Shown here one piece after another: positions 1-11,229 of a stretch of DNA of 64,000 nucleotides; position 1 is the first letter of the stretch; each line of letters opens with the position of its first letter. The stretch is from NCBI RefSeq assembly GCF_041381155.1, contig NC_091142.1:27231963-27295962 (forward strand), in the 5' to 3' direction. The notes under the pieces are model-generated. The model saw only the letters and a list, made by a program, of their open reading frames with translations, was not told the DNA's origin and made no database searches. Made by a program: the position numbers and the translations under genes. The stretch comes from Argopecten irradians (lineage: Eukaryota; Mollusca; Bivalvia; Pectinida; Pectinidae).

Positions 1-78
1 CATCTTTTGAACAACCAGGTCAATTTCATAATAATTGAACATAATATAATGTTGGTATCATTTATGTTTATTTTACAG

Positions 79-612
79 GATAGTTTCCCTAGAAATACGT
101 ACCGATTTCTCGTGTCGTTCTTGGTATTGACAATAGTATTGGGAGCACCTACTACCACGACCAGTAGAACTTTATCCACAACACCTAAATTATACTCCAG
201 ACAGTACTCAAACACAACTGACCACGTCATCGACATAGTAATGACACAAAAAAGTAACTCAAGTCATAATATATCAACGTCCATGACGTCAGATGAAATA
301 AAACCAACAGATGGTGTAAAGGACAGGGCACGTGCTGAAGAGACAAGGAAAGCGTCATGTCCAACTGTTGCAGAAAGGTCCGTTTGTCCTTGGAAATTTG
401 TCAGTACAACGAATGCAGATCGAATTCCTTCAGTGTTTTATGAAGCCCATTGCCTTTCAGATACTCCAAAGAATATTAATGGTAGTAGCAATATCCGGTG
501 TACTCCAGTGATGGTGTCCTTCCTAATGAAATATAGAGTCGTTAACAATAAATATAGAACAGTGTACGAAAATCATCCTGCTGCATGTACTGCTGTGTTC
601 CCATGTCCATGA
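79..612 (+). CDS. IL-17-like secreted cytokine, last exon (5' part outside window)
   Basis: The reading frame stays open from the left edge and stops at TGA 610-612. A pyrimidine-rich run ending in TTTTACAG at 71-78 looks like a splice acceptor, so the exon probably starts at 79; an in-frame ATG at 64 is the alternative if no intron is present. The exon encodes a hydrophobic leader (YRFLVSFLVLTIVLGA) that looks like a signal peptide, then about 85 residues rich in Ser/Thr with several N-glycosylation sequons, then a domain with the RSVCPWKF, RIPSVFYEAHC and IRCTPV signatures of molluscan IL-17 family members. Six cysteines are visible in this domain. IL-17 proteins are secreted cystine-knot dimers acting in innate immunity; that role is from family knowledge. 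The C-terminal end (AACTAVFPCP) is a normal place for the family to stop. The first coding exon is not visible. Confidence 0.8.
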   Translation, partial: DSFPRNTYRFLVSFLVLTIVLGAPTTTTSRTLSTTPKLYSRQYSNTTDHVIDIVMTQKSNSSHNISTSMTSDEIKPTDGVKDRARAEETRKASCPTVAERSVCPWKFVSTTNADRIPSVFYEAHCLSDTPKNINGSSNIRCTPVMVSFLMKYRVVNNKYRTVYENHPAACTAVFPCP

Positions 613-709
613 ACAACTGAAAAAGGCGTGGGTGTCAAATTAACTACTGCGAACACACTTTATAGAGGACGAATGGTCACTATGTATAAATATGTTAATG
701 ATATTAGCA

Positions 710-715
710 AATAAA
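710..715 (+). promoter_or_regulatory. polyadenylation signal of the IL-17-like gene
   Basis: AATAAA about 98 bases after the stop codon, in AT-rich sequence. It is the first canonical hexamer downstream of the cytokine exon, so it is the likely 3' processing signal. Confidence 0.5.
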
Positions 716-1629
716 AGAAATATAAACACTACTGCTATTGTCGTGTATTTTGTTTAGATTATATACTTAAAATGCCTAACAGGAGAAATATCAATACATA
801 TCAAAAGCCATAGAACCCATTAAGAAGACGTACATTTATGTATATTATGAGCAGTGTCTCTAACAACGTCATTATTTGTCATCACAGTACATACTACCAA
901 CATTGCGTAATTAAAAATAAAACACACAAAAAAAACCCATTTAATTTGGTATGTATATCGTTCATTGACACCGCCTTTTCTTATGTATTTTGTGGTCCAG
1001 AGTCTATTGAAGTTTCATTTCGCTCACAACATTTTTAAGATACAAGGTACCAATTTTTCGAAGCAGTCCCCATCAAGACAGAAAATAGAGTTTGTGACAC
1101 GATACCTTTTGCTCACATATATTAATACAGGGTAATCAAGAGCAATGACAAGGCACATAAGATTTCATATAGAATTGACACCATCCTTGATATAATTATT
1201 ACCTTTGCGCGCACGACTTCTATTCTGGATTATGAGCTTGATATTATATTGATTTTCAATATTTTTGAATAATTTTATGTAGTTTCCGAGATAAAAAGCG
1301 AATTTAATTGGCAATTTCAAAGTAAACACCACAATTTACAATTTGCGTTTATTCTCATATCTACGGCCATTTTGGAAGCTGTACCATCAAATGAAAAGAG
1401 ATGTTACATGCACATGTACTTCCTTTTTTTTTAATTTGCATCCAATCAAAGCCCTTGACACAAACAAGATCAATTCCACAAAAAGAACTAAAACACGTGA
1501 TATATACGTAAATGGCATATTTTATTATGGACAACGTTTTCTTTAAACCAACATACATTCTTTCTCGTTTAACAACTTACACAACAACAAAAGTGATGAC
1601 GTATGACCAGATACAATGTAATTGTTCGT
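716..1629. other. intergenic, no feature seen
   Basis: AT-rich sequence with only short open frames lacking recognisable domains. Nothing supported here. Confidence 0.5.
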
Positions 1630-1638
1630 TATTACACC

Positions 1639-1760
1639 TAGTCCGCTAAACCTGCCTATATTATTAGGCTTTTTTAATTGATTTTTTTTGCATAATATAT
1701 ATTAGGCAAAAAAAAAAAAATAAAAAAAAGCCTAATAATAAAGGCAGGTTTAGCGGACTA
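1639..1760. mobile_element. MITE with 9-bp target duplication
   Basis: A 122-bp element with terminal inverted repeats TAGTCCGCTAAACCTGCC and its reverse complement. The inner parts also pair: ATTATTAGGCTTTTTT against AAAAAAGCCTAATAAT. It is flanked by the direct repeat TATTACACC at 1630-1638 and 1761-1769. A 9-bp duplication suggests a Mutator-like origin; an 8-bp reading (ATTACACC) would suggest hAT. No coding capacity. Confidence 0.8.
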
Positions 1761-1949
1761 TATTACACCATGCATTGCTGACAAAGGGGTCTATATTTAA
1801 TTTAGTAAACACAATTCATGTATTACTTGACAGTGGTTATAAGCCACATTACAAAATATGTTTTATGCATTTATATTTTGACACATAGCCTAGTAACCCT
1901 TAGTTTTACATGATTTTTTCCACAGTTATATATTTAAAGTTGCTAAGTT

Positions 1950-2062
1950 TTGTTATTATGTAATCGTGTTCGTTTTGTTTGTCTTGATAAAGGGGCAGAT
2001 CGGCTCGAAAATTTGACAATTTTGTTTTTTCCACACGGTTGGAATTACTTCCTTGTCCCATA
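1950..2062 (+). mobile_element. solo 3' tail of a Penelope-like element (+ orientation)
   Basis: This segment matches the reverse complement of the tails at 33167-33318 and 36187-36330. It shares GTAATCGTGTTCGTTTTG, a stretch around AAGGGGCAGATCG, AAAATTTGACAATTTTG, CACGGTTGGAATTACTTCC and the end TTGTCCCATA. It reads as a heavily 5'-truncated insertion of the Penelope-like family seen at 36-38.6 kb. No coding part remains. Confidence 0.65.
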
Positions 2063-2116
2063 AGTTTTGTTATTCTGATATCTAATTTTCCCCGACTAAG
2101 CTAGATTTTGATAACA

Positions 2117-3580
2117 ACAAGAGGCCCAGAGGGCCTGTATCGCTCACCTGGTTTGTAATGCCAAGTAATGTTCTGAATACAGGTTCATTGTTTCCTCTCT
2201 GAAGGAATTTTAATATTAACCTCTAAATCCCCTATTGGGCCCCACCCCTCCCGCCCCCAGGGGGTCAGAGCCAAAATTTATACAAGTTCTGTTCCCCTTC
2301 CCCCAAGGATGTTTATGGCCAAATTTGGTCACAATCCAAGCAAAACTCTAGGACAAGAAGTGATTTATAGGATTTACCTCTATTTCCCCTATTGGGCCCC
2401 ATCCGTCCTGCCCTCGGGGGGCCAGAGTCAAAATTTATACAAGTTCTGTTCCCCTTCCCCCAAGGATGTTTGTGGCCAAATTTGGTTACAATCCATGCAG
2501 AACTCTATGACTAGTAGTGATTTAAAGGATTTACCTCTATTTCCCCTATTGGGCCCCGCCCCTCCTGGCCCCAGGGGACCAGAGCCAAAATTTATACAAG
2601 TTCTGTTCCCCTTACCCCAAGGATGTTTGTGGCCAAATTTGGTTACAATCCATGCAGAACTCTATGACTAGTAGTGATTTAAAGGATTTACCTCTATTTC
2701 CCCTATTGGGCCCCGCCCCTCCTGGCCCCAGGGGACCAGAGCCAAAATTTATACAAGTTCTGTTCCCCTTACCCCAAGGATGTTTGTGGCCAAATTTGGT
2801 TACAATCCATGCAGAACTCTAGGACAAGTAGAGATATAAAGGATTTACCTCTATTTCCCCTATTGGGCCCCGCCCCTCCTGCCCCCGGGGGGTCAGAGCC
2901 AAAATTTATACAAGGTCTGTTCCCCCTCCCCCAAGGATGTTTGTGGCCAAATTTGGTTACATTCCATTCAGAACTCTATGACTAGTAGCGATTTAAAGGA
3001 TTTACCTCTATTTCCCCTATTGGGCCCCGCTCCTCCTGCCCCCGGAGGACCAGAGCCAAAATTTAAACAAGTTCTGTTCCCCTTCCCCAAAGAATGTTTG
3101 TGGCCAAATTTGGTTACATTCCATTCAGAGCTCTATGACGAGAAGCGATTTAAAGGATTTACCTTTATTACCCCTATTGGGCCCCGCCCCTCCTGCCCCC
3201 GGGGGGTCAGAGCCAAAATTTATACAAGTTCTGTTTCCCCTCCCCCAAGGATGTTTGTGGTCAAATTTGGTTACAATCCATGCAGAACTCTAGGACAAGT
3301 AGCGATTTATAGGATTTACCTCTATTTCCCCTATTGGGCCCCGCCCCTCCTGCCCCGGGGGGGACAGAGCCAAAATTTATACAAGTTCTGTTCCCCCTCC
3401 CCCAAGGATGTTTGTGGCCAAATTTGGTTACAATCCATGCAGAACTCTATGACTAGTAGCGATTTAAAGGAAATGTTGACGGACGGACGGACGGACGGAC
3501 GGACGGACGGACGGACGGACGGACGACGGACGCCGCGCCATGACATAAGCTCACCGGCCCTTCGGGCCAGGTGAGCTAAA
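2117..3580 (+). mobile_element. Helentron-like non-autonomous element, family A, with tandem core
   Basis: The 5' end reads ACAAGAGGCCCAGAGGGCC and is followed by CGCTCACCTGG. The core is about eight tandem copies of a roughly 157-bp monomer (2217-3476). A (GGAC)n run at 3480-3525 follows, then a 3' hairpin. This architecture (unique 5' end, minisatellite core, tetranucleotide run, hairpin 3' end) is that of bivalve 'pearl'/Helentron-associated elements. The open frames through the core (2309-2671 and 2978-3574) are repeats of the monomer, not genes. Rolling-circle mobilisation is inferred from the family; no transposase is encoded here. Confidence 0.7.
3548..3577 (+). repeat. 3' terminal hairpin of family A element
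   Basis: Perfect stem: AGCTCACC pairs with GGTGAGCT outside, GGCCC with GGGCC inside, loop TTC, one bulged A. CTCACCTGG near the 5' end (2142-2150) is complementary to the right arm of the hairpin. Confidence 0.85.
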
Positions 3581-5936
3581 AACCAGACATCCCGCAAAAT
3601 ACATTTCATATGGCCTAACAAAAATTCGCTAATTCATTACATGATTTACTACTAATGTATTCTCTAAATAAGGATTTATAATGCTTCAGTACTTAATACA
3701 CAACCTTTTAGTATATCCATCATTCACACTGACAACCTATCACGTTACACCCTCGTTTATGGGAAGTTCTAGGCTACAACTTTAGAAATTTTTGTAATCA
3801 CATTTTTGGATTATTGGCCTTTAAACTTAATCATGAGAAGAAGTACAAAAACGTTATTTTTTATATTTCCAACTGTCATATTGTTCCTATGGAAACGTCA
3901 GTTGGCGGTCACAACACCTGTATAAACATTTGAATTGCTGTTAAATAGCAATATACGTCTCTATAATAAACAAAATACAAGATATCGGCATACGTTCACC
4001 TATGAGCATCATTTATTCAGAAAGAAAATGAATTAATGATATAAATATGAGACAGATAGATATTTCCATGATATACATGGGGAACTGGGTTTAGGGAAAT
4101 ATCTTCAAATACAGAATTGATGTGCTTTTTGGCACGACCATACTCCGATATTATCAAACATATTTGTTTAACATTTAGCTCCATACTATTATAAAGCTAT
4201 AGCTAGTTTACAAGATGAAAAAATGACTTATTTTGCAATAATTGAATATCAAATGAATATTTCACTGAATGGTGCAATGAAAATAAATCAACCGGATTAA
4301 AAACTACAGGTGAAGACTCTAGTATACATTAAGTTGACATGAAGGCTATAGGGATATTCTACCCGACGGTCATAAAATGTAGAAATAAAAGCTACTTGTC
4401 GAGAGTTTTGCAACATTTTTAGATTCAAACAGTATCTTTATCCTTCATATCCACATATGTAATGGTATTTTTCTCTCCTACCTTGATGTTAGAGTATGTA
4501 CTATATTTTTCCCATAGCAATATCTATGCAACTATTTGGAAAATTTTGCAATGAGTTCTCTGAAAAAAAAAAATATGAGTGAAAATCTATTCTCCATTCA
4601 TGGAAGATGATTTTATTCACATCCCTCTACGTCTTCCACATCTATACCAACTTGGTTTCGGAAAATAATGTTGACTTCCTATTTTACCGATGTGAGTTAA
4701 GCTATTATTTTCTGACTTCCTATTTTACCGATGGGAGTTAAGCTATGACATCGGTATCCATGTAATACAACCTATCTAACTAACAGTACAATACATGAGA
4801 AATGCCAGTAATAAAGGTATGAGAGAAAAAATATAATACACTCATTCAGGAAAATACAAAGTCACACCAACCTTAGTCAAATTGTCATCTCATACATTCA
4901 AAAGCTTCAGAACATTTCAGCACTTATTGCTTGGTATCCAGATCCTGTTGTACAAATATATACTAGATACAATCACTAATGTTGTGGTAATGTATTCCAT
5001 GCATGGTACGTAACACTCTCATCCTTTGTCTCATCCTCGATATTACAGGGCCGCTATTACTGTCATTATATCCACCGCTTGACTATGTCATAGTGAAAAT
5101 GGAGGTATTTCAGGACAAAAACACTGACCAATCACAGGCCTACACAGACTTCCTTATAGGATTACAATGACAGACAGTGTACAGTTATTCGATTATGTTG
5201 ATGTACACCAAAGACAAACATTTTACCTGCTTCATCCGTTGTCCCACACAAAGCCTTCAATTTGCTATGACATGATCCAGAGGTGGATATGACAACAGTG
5301 ATAGTAATAGAGAATGATTTTATATCTATAATTAAATGAAATACAATGAATATTAAAATAAAATAGTTGTCTAGTACAATTATTAGAATATATTTATTAC
5401 AATGTCGCCACATGTTCATGATTTCCACTAATGCTGTGACCCTTTACAATATTTACTGATAACAGACTTATTTCATCATGAAATTAAAACAGTACATATA
5501 TTGTGTACTGTTAATGTAAGTATCTTATCTTTTTGCATTGTTAAGGTAGCATATAATAAAATCCTTTCATGATCAATATATTTTTGTGATAAAAATCAAG
5601 GATACTCTAATTTAAAAATGCCCATTAGAGATTTGATTTTTTTCCATTCTATTTCAAGTCAATTCATTGCAAATGAAATCTTTTTTGAAAATGTACTGCA
5701 TTTAAAACATGCTTATTTACAGCAATTAATTTTAAAAGACATTTTCACAACATTTAGCACCATTAGTAAGCTACAATACAAAATTATTTAAACATGAAAT
5801 TAAATCACATAACTATAAGAAAGCATTAAACACAGGAGATTAACTCCAGTGTCTGGGTTTGATTGTTCTCAGCATTAACACTATACATAACAAACACTAT
5901 ACAACATTTACATTTAAATGAAACAATCTATATTGC
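3581..5936. other. intergenic, no gene seen
   Basis: AT-rich DNA with scattered short frames. The only structure noticed is a local tandem duplication of about 50 bases at 4675-4745, sharing ACTTCCTATTTTACCGATG and GAGTTAAGCTAT. No coding signal on either strand. Confidence 0.4.
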
Positions 5937-7332
5937 ATCAATAAGTGTCTGAACAGTTACAATCATCAATAAGTGTCTGAACAATTACTGGTTGGTCAAT
6001 AAGTTCTGACCAATAACAGTTATATTATTAGTGTCAATAAGCTCTAATCAATAACAGTTATATTGGTGTCAATAAGCTCTGACCAACAACAGTTATATTG
6101 GTGTCAATAAGCTCTGACCAATAACAGTTATATTGGTGTCAATAAGCTCTGACCAATAACAATTATTTTATTAGTGTCAATAAGCTCTGACCAATAACAG
6201 TTATATTGGTGTGTATAAGCTCTTACAATAACAGTTATATTATTCGTGTCAATAAACTCTGACCAATAACAGTTATATTGGTGTCACTAAGCTCTGACCA
6301 ATAACAGTTATATTATTCGTGTCAATAAAATCTGAAGAAATAACAATTATATTGGTGTCAATAAGTTCTGACCAATAACAGTTATATTGGTGTCAATAAG
6401 CTCAGACCAATTACATATATATTGGTGTCAATAAGCTCTGACCAATAACAGTTATATTGGTGTCAATAAGCTCTGACCAATAACAGTTATATTATTAGTG
6501 TCAATAAGCTCTGACCAATAACAGTTATATTGGTGTCAATAAGCTCTGACCAATAACAGTTATATTGGTGTCAATAAGTTCTGACCAATAACAGTTATAT
6601 TATTAGTGTCAATACGTTTTGACCAATAACAGTTATATTGGTGTCAATAAGCTCTGACCAATAACAGTTATATTGGTGTCAATAAGCTCTGACCAATAAC
6701 AGTTATATTGGTGTCAATAAGCTCTGACCAATAACAGTTATATTGGTGTCAATAAGCTCTGACCAATAACAGTTATATTATTAGTGTCAATAAGCTCTGA
6801 CCAATAACAGTTATATTGGTGTCAATAAGCTCTGACCAATAACAGTTATATTGGTGTCAATAAGTTCTGACCAATAACAGTTATATTATTAGTGTCAATA
6901 AGCTCTGACCAATAACAGTTATTATTAGTGTCAATAAGCTCTGTCCAATAAGTTATATTGGTGTCAATAAGCTCTGACCAATAACAGTTATATTGGTGTC
7001 AATAAGCTCTGACCAATAACAGTTATATTGGTGTCAATAAGCTCTGACCAGTAACAGTTATATTATTAGTGTCAATAAGCTCTGTCCAATAACAGTTATA
7101 TTGGTGTCAATAAGCTCTGACCAATAACAGTTATATTGGTGTCAATAAGCTCTGACCAATAACAGTGATATTGGTGTCAATAAGCTCTGACCAATGACCG
7201 TTATTATTAGTGTCAATAAGCTCTGTCCAAATGTTATATTGGTGTCAATAAGCTCTGACCAATAACAGTTATATTGGTGTCAATAAGCTCTGACCAATAA
7301 CAATTACTGTATATATGGTGTCAATAAGCTAT
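5937..7332. repeat. 35-bp minisatellite, about 38 copies
   Basis: The monomer is GGTGTCAATAAGCTCTGACC followed by AATAACAGTTATATT (35 bp). A 38-bp variant in which TATTGGTG becomes TATTATTAGTG is interspersed every few copies. The left edge (5937-5990) is made of diverged units with AAGTGTCTGAACA. ATTGGT and ACCAAT within each monomer can form a 6-bp stem. Most core copies are nearly identical, which implies recent expansion or homogenisation. Confidence 0.95.
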
Positions 7333-8845
7333 GAATTAGTGATCAGTAAAAGCTATTTAAAGAAGTATACATGTATGCGTCAAATTAATTTGCTATTTAA
7401 ACTGTTATGTTGATGAATAAGTTATCGTAACTCTGATGAATATACCAAGTGATGGTCAACTAAAACTGGCAGCAGTTTACTGGATAATTATGTATTTGGA
7501 AATGCAGGCAAGGAAGTCACCAATATCGCTCCATCGATTAAAATCAAACATATACTATTTTGTATCATAGAGTAATAAAAAGATAAATATTGAATCTAAT
7601 AGTAGTTAATAGGTAAGTTATGGTTACATTCCAAATATCGATACCCTACTCAACTTTATCCTTTGATAGAACCACCAGAAAGAGACTTTAATCCCTAAAT
7701 GTCATAAGCCTTTAACTTAGGTGAGTGGCATATCAAATTATTTAATGAGTTTGATAAATTTCATATCACATAGTCATGTGTGTAAGATTTATCACATAAC
7801 TTTTGTTAATAGAAATAAAAGTATAACTTTAAATTTTGTCTCTAAATAAAACAGTAGAAATCCAGCTCGGATGTGACGTTTCCATCTGCTGAGACAATCA
7901 TGCAATGTCATTTATAGATTATGACGTTAAAACTATATGTAACGTCATAATAGTGTTATTACATATGTGTCTTACAATATCTATGACATGGCTGGACTGC
8001 CAGTTATATGATGAAATGATTGCAATGAGATTCTATCTCCCTCTTAACGATCCCACAAAGACATAGCTTCCTTTTCTGTCTCTTCCATTACGTATAATAA
8101 CAGTACGTATATACTACTACAAAGTCCTCTCTTTCAATAAACATAAATGGTACACATGTATACATAGTCATTGTAACAAACACAATACAAAGACAACCTA
8201 CAAATGTAACTGCAGTATTACAACAAATTCATTTAAAATTCCTAAGAACTGCAAGGAAACACTTTACATCTTTTTCTAACAAAATATTTTGAATTCAAAT
8301 CTTATAAAAGACTAAAGTCTTCTGCTATTAAGTGAATTGATTCAGTTGCAATGAAATGACTTATTATGAAACTACCGAAAGACTGCGTACTTATCTGAAA
8401 GTGCCATTTTCAAAATTTGATACTTTTCTGTTAAATTATTGAATAAAATAAAATTATGTTATCATACATCAAAACCCTACCACAACCTTAACACAAACAT
8501 TTGGTCGCAATGCATTGTAATGTCAAAATGATACCATAAAGACAATAACGTTCCATTTTATATCAAGTCTGCTAAATAATGAATGATCCTGACATCAAAT
8601 TCTATTGACTTACCATGCATATGTACCAGAACATGCAATAACTACTACTATGTGGACATGTAATGTATACCACTATCACAACTACAGTACTTGATCCTGT
8701 TACAGCTGTTTATCTACGATAAACTGAACACATTTTATATGTAACTGAACCAGTGATTTAAATACCCGCCAGCATGCAAAGATATGTTCATATTTATATT
8801 ATATGGTGAATTCACAATCATGCAGTAAATTCTAATAAAATTCTA
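7333..8845. other. intergenic, no feature seen
   Basis: AT-rich sequence without long frames, strong inverted repeats or arrays on either strand. Confidence 0.4.
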
Positions 8846-8847
8846 AC

Positions 8848-8960
8848 TACCGTAAAAACTTGTATAATTTGCGCACCAGTGTAATTTGCGCAGGTACTTT
8901 TTAGGGCTGAAAATGCTGAAAAAAATCTACTATCAGTATATTTTGCGCATCAAAATTTTT
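8848..8960. mobile_element. possible MITE fragment with repeated TTTGCGCA motif
   Basis: CGTAAAAACTTGTATAATT is followed by three TTTGCGCA motifs within 80 bases (TAATTTGCGCACC, TAATTTGCGCAGG, ATTTTGCGCATC). The repeated motif at a sharp CCGTAAAAAC start resembles one end of a short DNA transposon. The opposite end was not found, so this is tentative. Confidence 0.3.
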
Positions 8961-11180
8961 GGGAAAAAACGATGTCCAGGGAGTCCCAAAATCGATGTAT
9001 GAAGGTGACAATTTCAATGCAAAATATTCCCCTAAAACGCTTGACAACTTGCTCAAAGAAGTGTTGTATTAAGAAAAAATAACATATTAAAACCGCATCG
9101 TGTTTGTTTTTTTTTATAAAGAAGAAAAGTTTCATTGTTTCCTTTCTTGCTATTTAATCATCCCCCCACCTTTAGACTCCTTTGAACTCTTTAAACTCAA
9201 TGAACGGTTCATAAATATGAAGATTCTGGGGTAAAGGAACTAAAGACAGTGGTAACCAAAAGATTAAGGTGTAACTAAAAAAAACATTGATCTTTTTTTT
9301 TCTCCATTTCTTGTTTGTAGCCTTTGGGCCAAACTTATGAGATGCAGTTGCCAGGTGGTTGGTGAATGAAAATCTGAACTCTGGACAAAATATCCCAACA
9401 ATTATAGTAAATACCTTAGAACTGTCTCCCATGTATCTTTTCCCAAGGTAGAGGTTTAGTGCAGCTTAACCACCTGATTGCCATGGTAACTTTTAATACT
9501 CAAATGATCTCTGAAAAAATATGGTTGCTTTGAAAATGACTGCATGCAAAGGTATGATCTATGAAAAAAATAAGGATGCTTTGGAAGACAAGGTAACCCC
9601 TGTCATTTCAATTCTTTGAAAAAGATTAAAAGTTCAACTCATTCGACCTTGTAGACTTTTTGAGATTTTTCTAGTTTAAAATTCCAGGCATGAGTGGGTT
9701 ACAGTAAAATAATGTCTTTTTGATAAGCAAGTAATACAAATGTACCTAATATATGATACCTCCAGCATTTTATCACTAATTTGCATACAAAAGTAACAGC
9801 TATTCATATTTATATATATTTCGCTCAAGTTCATTCATTAATGTCTTTACTTGAAAATAAAACATACATTGATCAGACGAAAAAAAAATGAGGCTGAAAA
9901 TGTCAATGTCTTATACCAATAGCAGATATAAAGTATTGAAATCAGAATACTTCCGAATATAGCCAATGTCGTGCTGCATTAATCTCTATAACTGTGGTAT
10001 ACTGCTGTAACTAAAACGCGTGGTCAACCCTGGCTAATTAGGGGGCTACCAGATTATGTAAGAAGGGTGTTTAGGGCTTTGTTTTGTGTGACCTATCAGT
10101 CACACTTTAAGTCTCTTACATTCAATTAATTACGCACACATACACGTGTCAAAATATCAGTCAACAGTGGTAAGTTATAGATGAGGGACCATCATGTAAT
10201 TGCCCGTTATAATGTCATATTCGTAGCGTAAACAATTATAAGTCCTTGCTGGTTTTACAGTAAAATATACCGTTCGTTACATAACATTATACAAATGTAA
10301 CAAGTGTGTATCAAGCACTACATGTATTTACTTCAGAAACACCCATGTATGCACTTTCAGAAACACCCATGTATTGCATTTGTACATGAAAGATATATGT
10401 TTCTGGTTACATGTATATGTATTTTTTTATACCAGAAACTGCAAAATATTTACAAATGGCATGTCGAGAAAGAACAATGCAAATGTAAATGCACAATGGT
10501 CAGGAATTTAACATTTCTGATAGTTGCGATAGATTTCTTCCAATTCTTTAACCATATTGCTAAGTTTATATACAGGAATAACCAATAATTGAACATAAGA
10601 TGCAAAAAAAATCTTAAATGACCAATGAATAATTGTGCAACAACTGTAATGAATTTGTAAAGATTGGTTTAAAAAGAAGAGAACACGTTTTACAATAATA
10701 GTTTATAAATGAATTGTGTATTGATTTAAATATATTATTCATAAACTCGCAAGTTTTTTTTTTTTTGAATTTTTTTTTAACCCCCCCGCCCTAAATTTTG
10801 TCTATGATTGTTCTGCCGTGTATTGAATAGATTTGACGAAATACATTAGAAATACATATTTTGTTTCTTTTCGTTATGTTGAAATTGGGTTCTTGATTTG
10901 TTGAATTGTTTCAAATTGATGATATAAATATGACCATTTTTTTCCGAATTCTTCTTTTAAATTACTTAGTTAAATTTGACATTAGTCGAAATAATAAGGA
11001 ATTTTGTTAAGAACAGAGATTTTTCTGCTAGTTTTTTTAAAAGCCCTTTAAGTAAACCGTTAAAACAGAGATGTTTTCTAGTTTACGAAAAGATCACCGA
11101 AATTTCATTATCTAAAATATTTCTAAAACCTCTGCACAAGATGATGCCTTTAGACTGCTTATACATGTGTATTTTAGCCT
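8961..11180. other. intergenic, no gene seen
   Basis: AT-rich sequence. Two near-identical 16-mers (AGAAACACCCATGTAT) lie at 10336-10373, with a related inverted segment at 10396-10440. The frame at 10976-11473 has no recognisable domain and runs into the decayed duplication. Confidence 0.35.
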
Positions 11181-11229
11181 ACTGTATAGACCACTACAAT
11201 CCGCAGGTTTCACAACACTTGACCATTAA

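Noticed and set aside
2309..3574. Long plus-strand open frames rich in Pro/Gly
   Set aside because: They are translations of the roughly 157-bp monomer of a Helentron-like core and repeat the same peptide; no gene signal.
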